64,000 nt of DNA from Lientehia hominis (GTDB lineage Bacteria; Bacillota; Clostridia; Lachnospirales; Lachnospiraceae), in NCBI RefSeq assembly GCF_021044755.1, contig NZ_JAJNOR010000009.1, forward strand, positions 1-64,000, read 5' to 3'. A program made the position numbers and the translations under genes. A model generated the notes under the pieces. The model saw only the letters and a program-made list of their open reading frames with translations. It searched no databases and was not told the origin of the DNA. Positions 24,479 to 34,045 of the stretch are shown piece by piece; position 1 is the first letter of the stretch; each line of letters begins with the position of its first letter.

Positions 24479-24973
24479 TTAAAGCTTAACAGCCGTTTTT
24501 TCCTTCTTCTCCTCTTTCAGGCGGCTGCGGAGTCCTTTGAAAAAATCCTTAAGAAGCTTCGAGCACTCCTCCTCCATAACCCCTCTGACCACCTTGACCT
24601 GATGATTGAACTCCGGCATCTCCAGCAGGTTCAAGATGGAACCGGCACAGCCAGCCTTGGGGTTCATGCACCCTATGACCACTTCGCTCATCCGCGCCTG
24701 TACCAGCGCCCCCGAGCACATTTGACAAGGCTCCAGTGTCACATACATCGTACATCCCTCCAGTCTCCAGTCCCCCAGCTTTTTGCTGGCTCTTTTGATG
24801 GCCTGAAGTTCTGCGTGCGCCAATGTATTTTTATCGGCAGTTCTCCTGTTATACCCTCGCGCGATGATCTTGTCCTCCTTGACTATCACACATCCGATGG
24901 GGACCTCGCCTATGGAAAACGCTTTTTTTGCCTGCTTAATGGCCTCCTTCATATAGTGTTCCTGGTCAGCCAT
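24479..24973 (-). CDS. tadA: tRNA(Arg) adenosine-34 deaminase TadA
   Basis: The 164-residue deaminase has the catalytic zinc motifs HAELQAIKRA near 53-62 (His ligand, Glu proton shuttle) and PCQMCSGAL near 83-91. It converts A34 to inosine in the tRNA-Arg wobble position, an essential modification. AAAGGAG precedes the ATG. The Lys-rich C-terminus is slightly longer than the usual 150-160 residues. This tadA is unrelated to the Tad pilus ATPase gene of the same name. Confidence 0.95.
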   Translation of the reverse strand: MADQEHYMKEAIKQAKKAFSIGEVPIGCVIVKEDKIIARGYNRRTADKNTLAHAELQAIKRASKKLGDWRLEGCTMYVTLEPCQMCSGALVQARMSEVVIGCMNPKAGCAGSILNLLEMPEFNHQVKVVRGVMEEECSKLLKDFFKGLRSRLKEEKKEKTAVKL

Positions 24974-25087
24974 GATTCATACTCCTTTCTGTCTAAATTT
25001 CGCCGCCGGTCCGGGGTTGTGATCTTCGCGGAAATCAGCTACAATGGCAGTTGGAACACTTTTACAAAACGATCAGGAGGCACGACT

Positions 25088-25783
25088 ATGATCATTTCCG
25101 GTTTCCAAAAGACCACCCTGCTGGATTATCCCGGCCATCTGGCCGCTACGATATTTTTTAACGGCTGCAGTTTCCGCTGCCCCTTCTGCCACAACAGTGA
25201 GCTTCTTACATCCGATACAGCACCCCAGGCGATGACAGACTCTGAAGTCCTGTCCGTCTTAAAAAAGCGCGCCGGCATTCTGGAAGGAGTCTGCGTAACC
25301 GGCGGCGAGCCCACCCTGCAGCCGGAATTGCCTGAATTTCTGTTATCTGTCAAAGACATGGGACTCTTGGTGAAGTTGGACACCAACGGATACCAGCCGG
25401 ATGTTATGATTTCCCTCTGTGAACAAGGACTGGTCGACTACATCGCCATGGACATCAAATCCTGTCCGTCTCGTTATCCCATTGTATCCGGCTTTCCCCA
25501 TCTTGATTTTTCCCGCATTCAGAAAAGCGTCTCTTATCTGATGCAGGGCCGTCTTCCTTACGAATTCCGCACCACCGTAGTCCAAGAGCTTCACTCCCAA
25601 AAAGACTTTGAGGAGATCGGCCGGTGGCTGCAAGGCTGCTCTGCATATTATCTGCAGAATTATCAAGATTCGGAACACGTGCTGTGTCCTGGATTCCACA
25701 GCTTCTCCAAAGAGGAGCTTCTTGATTTTATCTCTGTGATAAAACCTCTGATTCCAAATGTGAACCTCCGGGGCGTTGACTGA
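25088..25783 (+). CDS. Anaerobic ribonucleotide reductase activating protein (NrdG-like radical SAM)
   Basis: The 231-residue product starts at MIISGFQKTTLLDYPG with AGGAGG 8 nt upstream; the longer open frame to the left overlaps tadA and is a shadow. The radical SAM cluster motif is CSFRCPFCHN near 29-38 (CxxxCxxC), followed by VCVTGGEPTLQ. This matches the NrdG2-type activase that installs the glycyl radical of class III ribonucleotide reductase. No nrdD is in the window, so the partner is elsewhere or is another glycyl-radical enzyme. Confidence 0.88.
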   Translation: MIISGFQKTTLLDYPGHLAATIFFNGCSFRCPFCHNSELLTSDTAPQAMTDSEVLSVLKKRAGILEGVCVTGGEPTLQPELPEFLLSVKDMGLLVKLDTNGYQPDVMISLCEQGLVDYIAMDIKSCPSRYPIVSGFPHLDFSRIQKSVSYLMQGRLPYEFRTTVVQELHSQKDFEEIGRWLQGCSAYYLQNYQDSEHVLCPGFHSFSKEELLDFISVIKPLIPNVNLRGVD

Positions 25784-25802
25784 ACCGCCGCGGAAAACCG
25801 TA

Positions 25803-27173
25803 TCAGGATTTCCAGAAGATTCCATATCCTCTGCCTGATTGATTATCCAGGATCGTCTGCATATCGTCATATGTAATGTCAGTGCTGATTCCGGGATTAT
25901 TGACTATCACCCGTCCGTCCTCTGTCATTCCTGCTAAAGTCACATAATGATAGACTGTGGCATAACGGCCTCCTTCCCCTTCCGGTTTCATAGACATCAC
26001 GATTTTGGCTCCGGATTCCAGCGACTGGCGTATTTTATCCGCGGACAGTGACGCTGTCCCCGCTTCAACCCGAAGTCCATAGTCAACGCCTGCCGCCATA
26101 CACATCTTTCCGCCGTATGAGCCCTGCTCGATATTCCGGTATCCATCTTTATCATATCTGGCCGCAACCTCCGCCGGAGTGATGCGCTCATCTTTAAAAT
26201 ACGACAATACCATGGCAATCGCCGTTGGACAGCAGGCGTCGCTGGCTATGGTCCCTCCTCCAAAAGCCTGGCTTCCCCACTCGGCGGACCCCTGCTTGTA
26301 AAAAGGTACCGGTGAATCCAAAAGGCTCTCTACCTGCCGCTTTAAAATAGTATCATTAAATTCCTTCTCACTCATTTTCATAAGTTCTTCACATTCTGCC
26401 CGCTTTTCTTCCGTCCATCCATCCCATTCTGACGGTATCGGAAATGTAAAAGAATCCGTATCATAAATCTCATCCCTCGGCTTGTTTTCCAAAATCACCA
26501 CTACCTTATACTGAGAATCCAAAGCTGCCTCCGTCCCCTCAAATACGCTTGAAAGGCTTATGCCTCCGGCCCCCAGCCAATCCGCGGCTGCCCCCGCCGA
26601 TGGAAGGAGAGATTCTACGGCGGATTTCTGAAATTGGATTCCGGCGATTCGGTACGAGTGGGTCTCATTCCATAGGTTATCCGCATACCACTGGCAGAGA
26701 ATCCGATTATAAAATGTATAATTCCGGCAGACAGCCGTCATGGCCAGCACTTGTCTGGATGTATCCTGAAATCCCTTTCCATACACAAAATACTGCTTCT
26801 CCCTAGGCACCCCGGAGTTTTCCAGTATCTGGGCCTGTTCCTCTTTCCAAGTCTCCTCCTTGTTCTGGATAAACGCATAAAGCGTTTCCAGATCCGCCGT
26901 CCCGCGGATTCCTGAAGCCTCGTCTTCCCCTGCCGCATCGTCTATTTCCTGTGGACCTACGAGCATTTCCTGATAAGGCGCAATCTGCAGACCGTGTATT
27001 TCCGTTTCTGGGCTTTCTCCATCCCCGCCGTCTGCATCCTCAATCCTATCCACATTGGAAGTCTGCTCCTGCGACGAAGCAAAAACACGCCTGCCGGAAA
27101 ATAAAAGCACACAGATAAGTACTGTCGATATCAATATAACTGGCATATCCGCCGTTTTCCTGGTTTTCTGCAT
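25803..27173 (-). CDS. Membrane-anchored C39-like peptidase
   Basis: The 456-residue protein has a signal or anchor segment at residues about 10-30 and an unrecognised region to about 285. A C39-like papain-fold domain follows: FYKQGSAEWGSQAFGGG, then DACCPTAIAMVLSYF with the likely catalytic Cys (second of the pair), YHYVTLAGM with the His, and VNNPG. GAAGGAG precedes the ATG. Such extracellular proteins are common in gut Clostridia; a substrate cannot be inferred. It ends in FWKS just short of the nrdG-like gene, which converges on it. Confidence 0.75.
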   Translation of the reverse strand: MQKTRKTADMPVILISTVLICVLLFSGRRVFASSQEQTSNVDRIEDADGGDGESPETEIHGLQIAPYQEMLVGPQEIDDAAGEDEASGIRGTADLETLYAFIQNKEETWKEEQAQILENSGVPREKQYFVYGKGFQDTSRQVLAMTAVCRNYTFYNRILCQWYADNLWNETHSYRIAGIQFQKSAVESLLPSAGAAADWLGAGGISLSSVFEGTEAALDSQYKVVVILENKPRDEIYDTDSFTFPIPSEWDGWTEEKRAECEELMKMSEKEFNDTILKRQVESLLDSPVPFYKQGSAEWGSQAFGGGTIASDACCPTAIAMVLSYFKDERITPAEVAARYDKDGYRNIEQGSYGGKMCMAAGVDYGLRVEAGTASLSADKIRQSLESGAKIVMSMKPEGEGGRYATVYHYVTLAGMTEDGRVIVNNPGISTDITYDDMQTILDNQSGRGYGIFWKS

Positions 27174-27210
27174 CTATACTCCTTCCAGAGAATTCCTTCT
27201 ATCCTAAAAC

Positions 27211-27237
27211 AAAGAGTCCGGCCTGCCGGACTCTTTT
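27211..27237. terminator. Terminator after the coiled-coil membrane protein gene
   Basis: AAAGAGTCCGG pairs with CCGGACTCTTT around a short loop, with T-rich flanks on the minus strand (TTTGTTTTAG). Confidence 0.8.
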
Positions 27238-28326
27238 CTATTTCACATTTTTATAAATCTGCTGAGCCTCTGTAATGCTGGAAGCCAATCCCTGATTCAA
27301 AATGTCTATCAGCTTATCCAGCTTATCCTGGTGCATAAACTCCTGACCGATATACGGACCATACTCGTCCGTGAATTCAATGGTCTTCTGCTGGACGCTG
27401 CTGCTCATTTCCTTATTAGCCGCGTTCACCTGCTGAAGCTGTCTGGCCATTGTCTCCAATTTTTCCCTGTTGTTTTCAAGAATCTCCTGTTCCAGCTCCT
27501 GTTTTGTATCATTCTCAAAGATGCCCAGGGCTTCCTGCTTCCGTTTCGCTATATCCGCCAGCTCGTTTTCAATTCCTGAAATTTCCCTGTCATACTTGCC
27601 CAGGTTGTAGACCGAATCGTTTTTATCTTTTTCAATCGCTTTGACAATGACTCGTATCTTCCGTTTATTAGCATCAATCATATCGCGGTTTTTCCGCGCG
27701 TCCTTCATGATCTCCAGATGATTGACCTTTGTCCTGTTGTTCAATGCAATATATGTGCCGCAGAGCACAACGATGACAACGATATAGATTACGATCAAAA
27801 GCCACGGCTGATGGCCGGGAACCGCCCAGTAAATACCGCAGGGCAGCACCAGAAAACCGATTACAAAAGTCAAAAGCAAAATCAAAACTTCCGAAAATCC
27901 CTTGGTAAAATACAAGGAGTAATAAAATTTGGTATTACAAAAAGACGGGATTCTGTTCTGGTGGAAGGTAGTCGCGTTCTGGAGCTTCAGCTGCCTGTTT
28001 TCTTCCCGAAGCTGCGCCGTCTCATTATCGATACGTGCCTTTACCCCCTGATCCTTCGCCCTCTCTCTGTTTCCTCTTGCTTTTTTTAACTTGTCCTGTG
28101 TCTTGCTGATCTCTCTGTCATAACTTAAGGTGATTTCCTCTTTCCGCTTACTGACGGTAGATTCAATCTCTTCTTCAACCGCTTTTTTTTCTGTGGCCAG
28201 GGAGCGTGTTAACCGTTTTTCTTCCGACTGCAGACGGCTGCTCTTCGCTTTCTCCGCCTCCAGTTCAGCAAGCGCTGCTTTCGCTTCCTGAAGAAAGCCC
28301 ACATTATCCTGTATTTCCCGTGCCAT
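27238..28326 (-). CDS. Coiled-coil protein with two central membrane segments, function unknown
   Basis: The 362-residue product has a long Glu/Lys-rich N-terminal coiled coil (about 10-118), two adjacent membrane segments (about 145-168 and 172-194) and a second helical region (about 200-362). Both coiled-coil arms would face the same side of the membrane, probably the cytoplasm. TAGGAGG precedes the ATG. I recognise no enzymatic motif. A scaffolding role in the envelope is only a guess. It is monocistronic, with a terminator overlapping the stop. Confidence 0.7.
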   Translation of the reverse strand: MAREIQDNVGFLQEAKAALAELEAEKAKSSRLQSEEKRLTRSLATEKKAVEEEIESTVSKRKEEITLSYDREISKTQDKLKKARGNRERAKDQGVKARIDNETAQLREENRQLKLQNATTFHQNRIPSFCNTKFYYSLYFTKGFSEVLILLLTFVIGFLVLPCGIYWAVPGHQPWLLIVIYIVVIVVLCGTYIALNNRTKVNHLEIMKDARKNRDMIDANKRKIRVIVKAIEKDKNDSVYNLGKYDREISGIENELADIAKRKQEALGIFENDTKQELEQEILENNREKLETMARQLQQVNAANKEMSSSVQQKTIEFTDEYGPYIGQEFMHQDKLDKLIDILNQGLASSITEAQQIYKNVK

Positions 28327-28433
28327 GGTTATCCTCCTATGTATGACTTGCTTCCATGTTTTAGTTTACACTACTTTATCCCCTCCCGCAAGTATTTTTA
28401 TATGGCAAAAGGCCCGGTAGTGGTTGCCCGTGC

Positions 28434-28462
28434 CTAAAATCGATGGTATACTGGACTGGAAG
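28434..28462 (+). promoter_or_regulatory. Promoter of the 89-residue hypothetical gene
   Basis: TTGCCC, 17-nt spacer and TATACT precede the gene at 28500; AAGGAGG follows as the ribosome site. Confidence 0.5.
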
Positions 28463-28499
28463 TGGTGAACCATCTGCACATTATTAAGGAGGGCTTCCT

Positions 28500-28769
28500 A
28501 TGTTCCGCCTCTGGGGAAAAGAATTCCAAAATAATCATCTGATAAAGGATATCGTCATTTGCAGCGGTGACACGGAATTAAACCGGACCCGCAAAGTATT
28601 CAAAAGTCTGGAGGAGATCTGCATGGCCTTTGATCTAAGCGTCCCAATCTGGCTGGACGCCACGGTGGAAGAATTCCGAATTCATTCAAAATGCCGTTTC
28701 ACACAGGACTGTTTCATTGAACACATTAACTTCGATTTTTTGGAGATTCAAGTAATTGAAGAAGATTAA
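28500..28769 (+). CDS. Small hypothetical protein, 89 residues
   Basis: The protein begins MFRLWGKEFQNN and has no signal peptide, membrane segment or known motif. It contains three cysteines, not arranged as CxxC. A promoter-like pair and AAGGAGG at 28487-28493 precede the ATG, and a strong hairpin terminator follows, so it is a well-formed single gene. I do not recognise the family; the compact mixed composition suggests a small cytoplasmic alpha/beta domain. Confidence 0.65.
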   Translation: MFRLWGKEFQNNHLIKDIVICSGDTELNRTRKVFKSLEEICMAFDLSVPIWLDATVEEFRIHSKCRFTQDCFIEHINFDFLEIQVIEED

Positions 28770-28804
28770 GCAAGACAACCCTTTCCGGCTGCGGCCGGCC
28801 TATC

Positions 28805-28852
28805 AAAACTGCCCCGGAGCCTTTTTCATCTCAAAGGCCGGGGCAGTTTCTA
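28805..28852. terminator. Terminator downstream of the 89-residue gene
   Basis: AAACTGCCCCGG pairs with CCGGGGCAGTTT across a loop that itself contains a T-rich stretch. It is followed by TCTAATTC. Confidence 0.7.
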
Positions 28853-28959
28853 ATTCATCTATCTATACTCCATTACGCATCAAACGCTTATGATTTTCCA
28901 CATATCAGAGCCGCTGTCCGCAGACGGCCACCTGTTTGCCGCCTTACCGGTCCCGCGAA

Positions 28960-30303
28960 TCATAGTCTGGCAAGAAGGGTCTCCCTCTGTTCCTCATAGC
29001 CCGGCTTTCCAAGAAGAGCAAACATATTTTTCTTGTAGCTCTCGACCCCTGGCTGATTAAAAGGATTTACGCCCAGTATGTATCCGCTGACGCCGCAGGC
29101 GAACTCATAAAAATAGAACAACTCGCCAAGGCAGAATTCATCCTGCTTCGGCACACAAATTTTCATATTCGGCACCTGGCCGTCCGTATGTGCAAGCATC
29201 GTGCCATTCATGGCATTTTTGTTTACAAAATCCATAGACTTCCCTGCCAAGTAGTTAAGTCCATCCAAATCTTCCGCCTCTGCTTCGATCAGGATCTCTC
29301 CGCACGGTTCTTCTACCGAAATCACGGTCTCCATAAGATTTCTGGAACCGTCTTGAATAAACTGGCCCATAGAGTGAAGATCCGCTGTCAGGTCCACAGC
29401 CGCCGGGAAAATTCCCCGCTGGTCCTTGCCCTCGCTCTCTCCATAAAGCTGCTTCCACCACTCCGCTAAATAATGGAGACTGGGTTCATAATTCGCTGTA
29501 ATCTCAATCCCCTTTCCTTTTCTCAGAAGGATGTTCCGAACTGCCGCATATTGAAGAGCGTCATTCGTCTCAAAGCCGTTCTCCAAAGCACGTTTCCTTC
29601 CTGACGCTGCGCCTGCCATCAATTTTTCAATATCTGCTCCGCTAACCGCGATGGGAAGCAGGCCTACTGCTGTCAGGACGGAAAAACGTCCGCCCACATC
29701 ATCCGGAACCACAAAGGTCTCATAGCCTTCTTTATCCGCCAGAGTCTTAAGTGCACCCCGGGCTTTATCCGTGGTTGCATAAATCCTCTTTCCGGCTTCT
29801 TCCACGCCGTACTTATCAGTCAGCAGCTTCTTTAAAATACGGAAGGCGATTGCCGGTTCCGTAGTCGTTCCCGATTTTGAAATCACATTTATGGAGAAAT
29901 CTTTTCCATTCAGCAGGTGAATCAGATCCTTCATATACGAGGTGCTGATGTTATTCCCCACAAAATAAATCTCCGGAGTTTTCCTGTCCTCCTTTGACAT
30001 GCAGTTATAAAAATTATTTCTCAGGAACTCTATGGCCGCCCTCGCCCCAAGGTAAGAACCGCCAATACCGATGACAAGGAGTACGTCGGAATCCGATTGA
30101 ATCTTCGCCGCTGCTTTTTGAATTCTTGTGAATTCTTCTTTATCATAATCTACCGGCAGGTCAATCCATCCCAAAAAGTCGTTCCCAGCCCCTGTCCTGG
30201 ACACCAGCACTTCCTTCGCATCCAGTGCCAGCTTTTTCATATTGACGATTTCTTCTTCAGAAATAAAGGAAGCTGTCTTACTGTAATCAAACGTTACCTG
30301 CAT
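28960..30303 (-). CDS. pgi: Glucose-6-phosphate isomerase
   Basis: The 447-residue enzyme interconverts glucose-6-phosphate and fructose-6-phosphate. It starts at MQVTFDYSKTASF with AAAAAGGAG upstream; an earlier in-frame codon is rejected. Visible motifs are GIGGSYLGARAA near 76-87, SKSGTTTEPAIAF near 138-150 and DDVGGRFSVLTAVGLLP near 192-208. It is of the shorter Firmicute type. It stands as a single gene, with a hypothetical membrane protein gene upstream on the same strand. Confidence 0.96.
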   Translation of the reverse strand: MQVTFDYSKTASFISEEEIVNMKKLALDAKEVLVSRTGAGNDFLGWIDLPVDYDKEEFTRIQKAAAKIQSDSDVLLVIGIGGSYLGARAAIEFLRNNFYNCMSKEDRKTPEIYFVGNNISTSYMKDLIHLLNGKDFSINVISKSGTTTEPAIAFRILKKLLTDKYGVEEAGKRIYATTDKARGALKTLADKEGYETFVVPDDVGGRFSVLTAVGLLPIAVSGADIEKLMAGAASGRKRALENGFETNDALQYAAVRNILLRKGKGIEITANYEPSLHYLAEWWKQLYGESEGKDQRGIFPAAVDLTADLHSMGQFIQDGSRNLMETVISVEEPCGEILIEAEAEDLDGLNYLAGKSMDFVNKNAMNGTMLAHTDGQVPNMKICVPKQDEFCLGELFYFYEFACGVSGYILGVNPFNQPGVESYKKNMFALLGKPGYEEQRETLLARL

Positions 30304-30401
30304 ATTTTTTCTCCTTTTTGTATTGTCCTCACGTCCTGAGGTATTTGTGATAATTATACAAAATTCACGGTCTTTCCGCAAGGTCCGAACGGATTTTTAT
30401 G

Positions 30402-31226
30402 CTATTCATACAAATATTCCTGGATAATATCCTCAATCAGGTGCTCTTCCTCATCCGTAAGCTTCCTCGCGTGGCCGCCGCCATGGCGGCCTGATGCAAT
30501 CCGCTCCAAACGCTTTTTCAGAAATGCCGCATCCTGTTCTCTTCCTGCAGCTTCTTCGCTTTTTCTCAGCAGATCAGCTGCCTGTCCATCTAAAACACTT
30601 GGATTTTCACTATATGACGCATCGCCTGAAACGGCCGCTTCCATCACTCCTCCCGGCCCTCCGGATGCCCCTGCTCCTTCCATGGCCGGCGTTAGCTCCG
30701 CCGGCTTGCCCGATTCCAGACGTTTGACCAGCGTGTTCTCAAAATAATCACGAATACAGAGCAAAAGCTGAGAATATTTTCCGGGAGTATTGCACAGCGT
30801 TTCCCATAATATCATGGCACCGCCCAATGCGAACCCGGAAAATACATATAATACCACAGTCCTGGTCACTCCCGCGTACCAATAGGTCATAAAGGACGCC
30901 ACCATGCCTCCCAGGCAGAGAAAAGCGGCCGCCAGACGGTTTAAACGCTCCAGCCGGTTCAGACGTATTCCTAAAAATTTATACTGTCCAATATTTCTTT
31001 CCACATAGACAGGGATATTATTGACTCCGCTGCTTGACCGATATGTATTTTCAAATTTTACTTTCCATTGTTTCAAATACTTATCCTTGGCTGTTCCCAT
31101 GTTCTCCGACTGCTTTATCAGCTTTCGGTATCTTCCGTTTACCAGGAATTTACTGAGTACGCCTAAAATGCTGAATGCCAGCATAATATAAAGCACCTTT
31201 CCTGTTTCTAAAAACTGTAGCAACAT
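30402..31226 (-). CDS. Conserved membrane protein of unknown function
   Basis: The 274-residue protein has an N-terminal membrane segment (about 9-29), two further ones (about 96-116 and 122-142) and a hydrophilic, Gly/Ala/Glu-rich tail ending DEEEHLIEDIIQEYLYE. AAAGGGG lies upstream of the ATG. No enzymatic motif is visible. It precedes pgi on the same strand after a gap of about 100 nt; a functional link is not evident. Confidence 0.65.
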   Translation of the reverse strand: MLLQFLETGKVLYIMLAFSILGVLSKFLVNGRYRKLIKQSENMGTAKDKYLKQWKVKFENTYRSSSGVNNIPVYVERNIGQYKFLGIRLNRLERLNRLAAAFLCLGGMVASFMTYWYAGVTRTVVLYVFSGFALGGAMILWETLCNTPGKYSQLLLCIRDYFENTLVKRLESGKPAELTPAMEGAGASGGPGGVMEAAVSGDASYSENPSVLDGQAADLLRKSEEAAGREQDAAFLKKRLERIASGRHGGGHARKLTDEEEHLIEDIIQEYLYE

Positions 31227-31400
31227 AGTGATTCCCCTTTCTTTTCCGGACTCTGTCCGAATTGTTCAAACTTGCTCCGGTGTATCCGCGCGCAACCTCC
31301 GGAGATTACACACATTGTATACCACAAAAAGTTTGGATGAGAAGGAAAATCGTTCGTTTTTTTCCGACAGGAATTTCCATGAGGATTCTTAACTATTTAC

Positions 31401-32102
31401 TCAAACCAGTTCAAGACGGCCCACCATATCCTTAACAAGAGCTACCGTATGAGAAATTGCTTTTGCTTCAAACGCGGGGTAATCCATGGATGCGCTGTCA
31501 TCCGCTTTATCGGAAATTGCCCTCACGATCAAAAAGGGAATCCCATTCAGATAAGAGGCTTGTCCGATGGCCGCGCCTTCCATTTCTGTACAAAGGCCGC
31601 CAAAAGTCTTTATAAGCCACTCCTTTTTTTCCTTGTCCGCCACAAACTGATCTCCGCTCAGTACACGCCCTTTAAAGGTCTTGATGTCCGGGTTCACCCT
31701 CCGGCAGCTTTCCTCCGCACAGTCTGCCAGACGCCTGTCCGCCTGAAAAGAAAGTGAATCCATTCTGGGTATCTGGCCCGCCGGATATCCAAAAGCCGCT
31801 GCATCCACATCATGCTGCAGTACATCCGTGGACAAAACTATATCCCCGATATTGATCTGTGCGTTCAGAGAACCTGCTATTCCGGTATTGATAACAGCAT
31901 TAACTGAATAAAAATCTGCCAGGACCTGCGTACAGATTCCGGCATTTACTTTCCCGATCCCGCTCCGCACAACTACAATATCTTTTCCGCTGAGTCTGCC
32001 CCTGCAGAACTCCATGGAGGCCTTTGTTTCCACCGAGACTTCTTCCATCGCTGACTTCAGCTGATTGACTTCTTCCTCCATTGCACCGATAATACCAATC
32101 AT
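31401..32102 (-). CDS. mtnN: 5'-methylthioadenosine / S-adenosylhomocysteine nucleosidase
   Basis: The 233-residue enzyme begins MIGIIGAMEEEVNQL, the Pfs hallmark. It has INTGIAGSLN near 76-85 and EMEGAAIGQASYLNGIPFLIVRAISDKAD near 171-199, with catalytic Asp in the last phrase. It cleaves the glycosidic bond of MTA and SAH in methyl-cycle recycling. AGGAGG precedes the ATG. Length is normal, and the gene diverges from the TSCPD gene. Confidence 0.95.
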   Translation of the reverse strand: MIGIIGAMEEEVNQLKSAMEEVSVETKASMEFCRGRLSGKDIVVVRSGIGKVNAGICTQVLADFYSVNAVINTGIAGSLNAQINIGDIVLSTDVLQHDVDAAAFGYPAGQIPRMDSLSFQADRRLADCAEESCRRVNPDIKTFKGRVLSGDQFVADKEKKEWLIKTFGGLCTEMEGAAIGQASYLNGIPFLIVRAISDKADDSASMDYPAFEAKAISHTVALVKDMVGRLELV

Positions 32103-32221
32103 ATGGCCATTCCTCCTATTGCCTGTTCTGGTTTCATTATACCTTCCGCCGGAAACCGTGGCAACGAAAAACCTGATACAATTTTCTTATTTTGTGCTAT
32201 ACTTGCGTAAAAGGAGGTAAT

Positions 32222-32476
32222 ATGATCATGACAACTTATAAAACCCGCGGCGTATGCAGCCGTGAAATCCGATTTGAGATTGAGGGAAACACGATCAAAA
32301 CTGTCCAGTTCATCGGAGGCTGTGCCGGAAATACCCAGGGTGTAGCCCGGCTGATAGCCGGTATGGATGTGGATGAAGCCATACAGAAAATCGACGGCAT
32401 TGACTGCGGCGGACGCGGAACTTCATGTCCAGACCAGCTGGCTAAGGCTTTGAAAGAATATAAAGCAACTCATTAA
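32222..32476 (+). CDS. TSCPD domain protein (TIGR03905-type)
   Basis: The protein is 84 residues from MIMTTYKTRGVCSREIRF and carries the TSCPD signature as TSCPDQLAKAL near the C-terminus. It also has VQFIGGCAGNTQGV and CGGRGTSCPD, so four conserved cysteines suggest metal binding. The ATG at 32222 follows AAAGGAGGTAAT; ATG 32228 is also possible. Small proteins of this type are widespread in Clostridia with unknown function; the same domain occurs at the C-terminus of some B12-dependent ribonucleotide reductases. murG follows 19 nt later. Confidence 0.85.
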   Translation: MIMTTYKTRGVCSREIRFEIEGNTIKTVQFIGGCAGNTQGVARLIAGMDVDEAIQKIDGIDCGGRGTSCPDQLAKALKEYKATH

Positions 32477-32495
32477 CGTTCAGGAGCAGTTCATC

Positions 32496-33563
32496 ATGAA
32501 AAAAATCATCTTAACCGGCGGAGGAACCGCCGGACATGTTACACCTAACCTGGCTCTGATTCCTACCTTAAAGGAACAGGGTTACGAAATACGGTATATC
32601 GGTTCTTATAACGGCATCGAAAAAGAACTGATTGAAAAGGCCGGAATCCCCTATGACGGTATCTCCTCCGGAAAGCTGCGCCGTTATTTCAGCTTCAAGA
32701 ACTTTTCGGACCCATTCCGCATATTAAAGGGATATTTTCAGGCAAAAAAAATACTGAAACGTGAAAAACCCAACGTTATTTTTTCCAAAGGCGGTTTTGT
32801 GGCAGTGCCGGTGGTATTAGCCGCAAAAGGGCAGCATATCCCCGTCATCATCCATGAATCCGACATGACCCCGGGGCTGGCAAACAAGCTGTGTATACCG
32901 TCCGCCAGGAAGGTATGCTGCAACTTCCCTGAAACGCTCAAATACTTGCCCGAAGAAAAGGCTGTCCTCACCGGCTCCCCTATCCGGAAGGAGCTTTTAA
33001 ATGGTTCTCCTCTTTCCGGCCTCAAGTTTACCGGACTATCTTCCAAAAGACCGGTGATACTGGTGATCGGCGGAAGCCTGGGATCCGTAAAAGTCAATAC
33101 GGCTGTCCGGAATATCCTCCCGGAACTTTTAAAGAACTATCAGGTCATCCACCTATGCGGAAAAGGAAACCTGGATAAATCTCTGAACTCTCTGGATGGC
33201 TATGTGCAATACGAATATATCAGTTCTCAGCTGAAAGATCTATTTGCTTTATCTGACCTTATGATTTCACGTGCAGGCGCCAACGCTATCTGCGAGATTC
33301 TGGCGCTCCGAAAGCCGAATATCTTAATACCGCTGTCGGCAGCTGCCAGCCGCGGAGATCAGCTGCTGAACGCAGAATCCTTCCGGAAACAAGGCTTCAG
33401 TGAGGTTCTTCTGGAAGAGGATTTAACGGATGACGCGCTGAAGGCGCTGATAGAAAAAGTATATGCCAATAGACAGGATTACATAAACGCGATGAATACC
33501 AGCAAAACGGCTGATGCCATCGGCAGCATCACGACAATGATGAATGAAATATGTCTCAAATGA
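32496..33563 (+). CDS. murG: UDP-GlcNAc : undecaprenyl-PP-MurNAc-pentapeptide GlcNAc transferase MurG
   Basis: The 355-residue GT28-family enzyme makes lipid II at the inner face of the membrane. It has the N-terminal GGGTAGHVTPNLAL glycine-rich loop, SKGGFVAVPVVLAA near 96-109, a second loop VIGGSLGS near 190-197 and the acceptor-side motif SRAGANAICEIL near 255-266. It stands outside any dcw cluster, paired with a TSCPD gene. AGGAGC precedes the ATG. A terminator follows at 33594. Confidence 0.93.
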   Translation: MKKIILTGGGTAGHVTPNLALIPTLKEQGYEIRYIGSYNGIEKELIEKAGIPYDGISSGKLRRYFSFKNFSDPFRILKGYFQAKKILKREKPNVIFSKGGFVAVPVVLAAKGQHIPVIIHESDMTPGLANKLCIPSARKVCCNFPETLKYLPEEKAVLTGSPIRKELLNGSPLSGLKFTGLSSKRPVILVIGGSLGSVKVNTAVRNILPELLKNYQVIHLCGKGNLDKSLNSLDGYVQYEYISSQLKDLFALSDLMISRAGANAICEILALRKPNILIPLSAAASRGDQLLNAESFRKQGFSEVLLEEDLTDDALKALIEKVYANRQDYINAMNTSKTADAIGSITTMMNEICLK

Positions 33564-33593
33564 TACCCGCAGCCGATGTGCTGCTTGCTGTAA

Positions 33594-33617
33594 GGCGGGC
33601 CGAATGCCCGCCTTTTT
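33594..33617. terminator. Terminator between murG and the HIT gene
   Basis: GGCGGGC pairs with GCCCGCC around a 5-nt loop, followed by TTTTT on the plus strand. Confidence 0.85.
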
Positions 33618-33628
33618 AATTTCTGTTC

Positions 33629-34045
33629 TCACAATTCCTTTTTAATACACTCCGCCAGTTGGGCCAGCTCTTCCTGAGAAGGGCTCTGAGGTTCCCAGCT
33701 GACCATCCGGGGGCCGCCTTCATAGCGGGGTATAATGTGAAGATGAAAATGGAATACAGTCTGGCCGGCGGCCTGTCCATTATTCTGAACTAAATTAAAG
33801 CCCGCGCAGTTCAGGCTTTTCTTCATGGCAGTCCCAATCTTCGCGGCCAGTGCCATCACCTTGGAAGATGTCTCCTGATCCAGCGCACAGACATCCCCAA
33901 AATGATTTTTCGGCAGAATCAGCGCATGTCCTTTAGAAGCCGGTCCCAAATCCAGTATCACGCGGAACAGATTGTCCTCATACAGAGTCGCCGCGGGAAT
34001 CTCTCCATTAGCTATCTTGCAAAAAACACAATTTTCGTCTTTCAT
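33629..34045 (-). CDS. HIT (histidine triad) family nucleotide hydrolase
   Basis: The 138-residue protein starts at MKDENCVFCKI with AGGAG 8 nt upstream; earlier in-frame codons are poorly placed. CVFC opens the fold and HFHLHIIPR near 99-107 is the histidine triad that hydrolyses nucleoside phosphoramidates or AMP conjugates. It is of the Hint/PKCI type. It converges on murG and diverges from the histidine kinase gene. Confidence 0.93.
   Translation of the reverse strand: MKDENCVFCKIANGEIPAATLYEDNLFRVILDLGPASKGHALILPKNHFGDVCALDQETSSKVMALAAKIGTAMKKSLNCAGFNLVQNNGQAAGQTVFHFHLHIIPRYEGGPRMVSWEPQSPSQEELAQLAECIKKEL

Noticed and set aside
24602..25087. Long N-terminal extension of the NrdG-like frame
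   Set aside because: It is antisense to tadA and the AGGAGG site places the true start at 25088.
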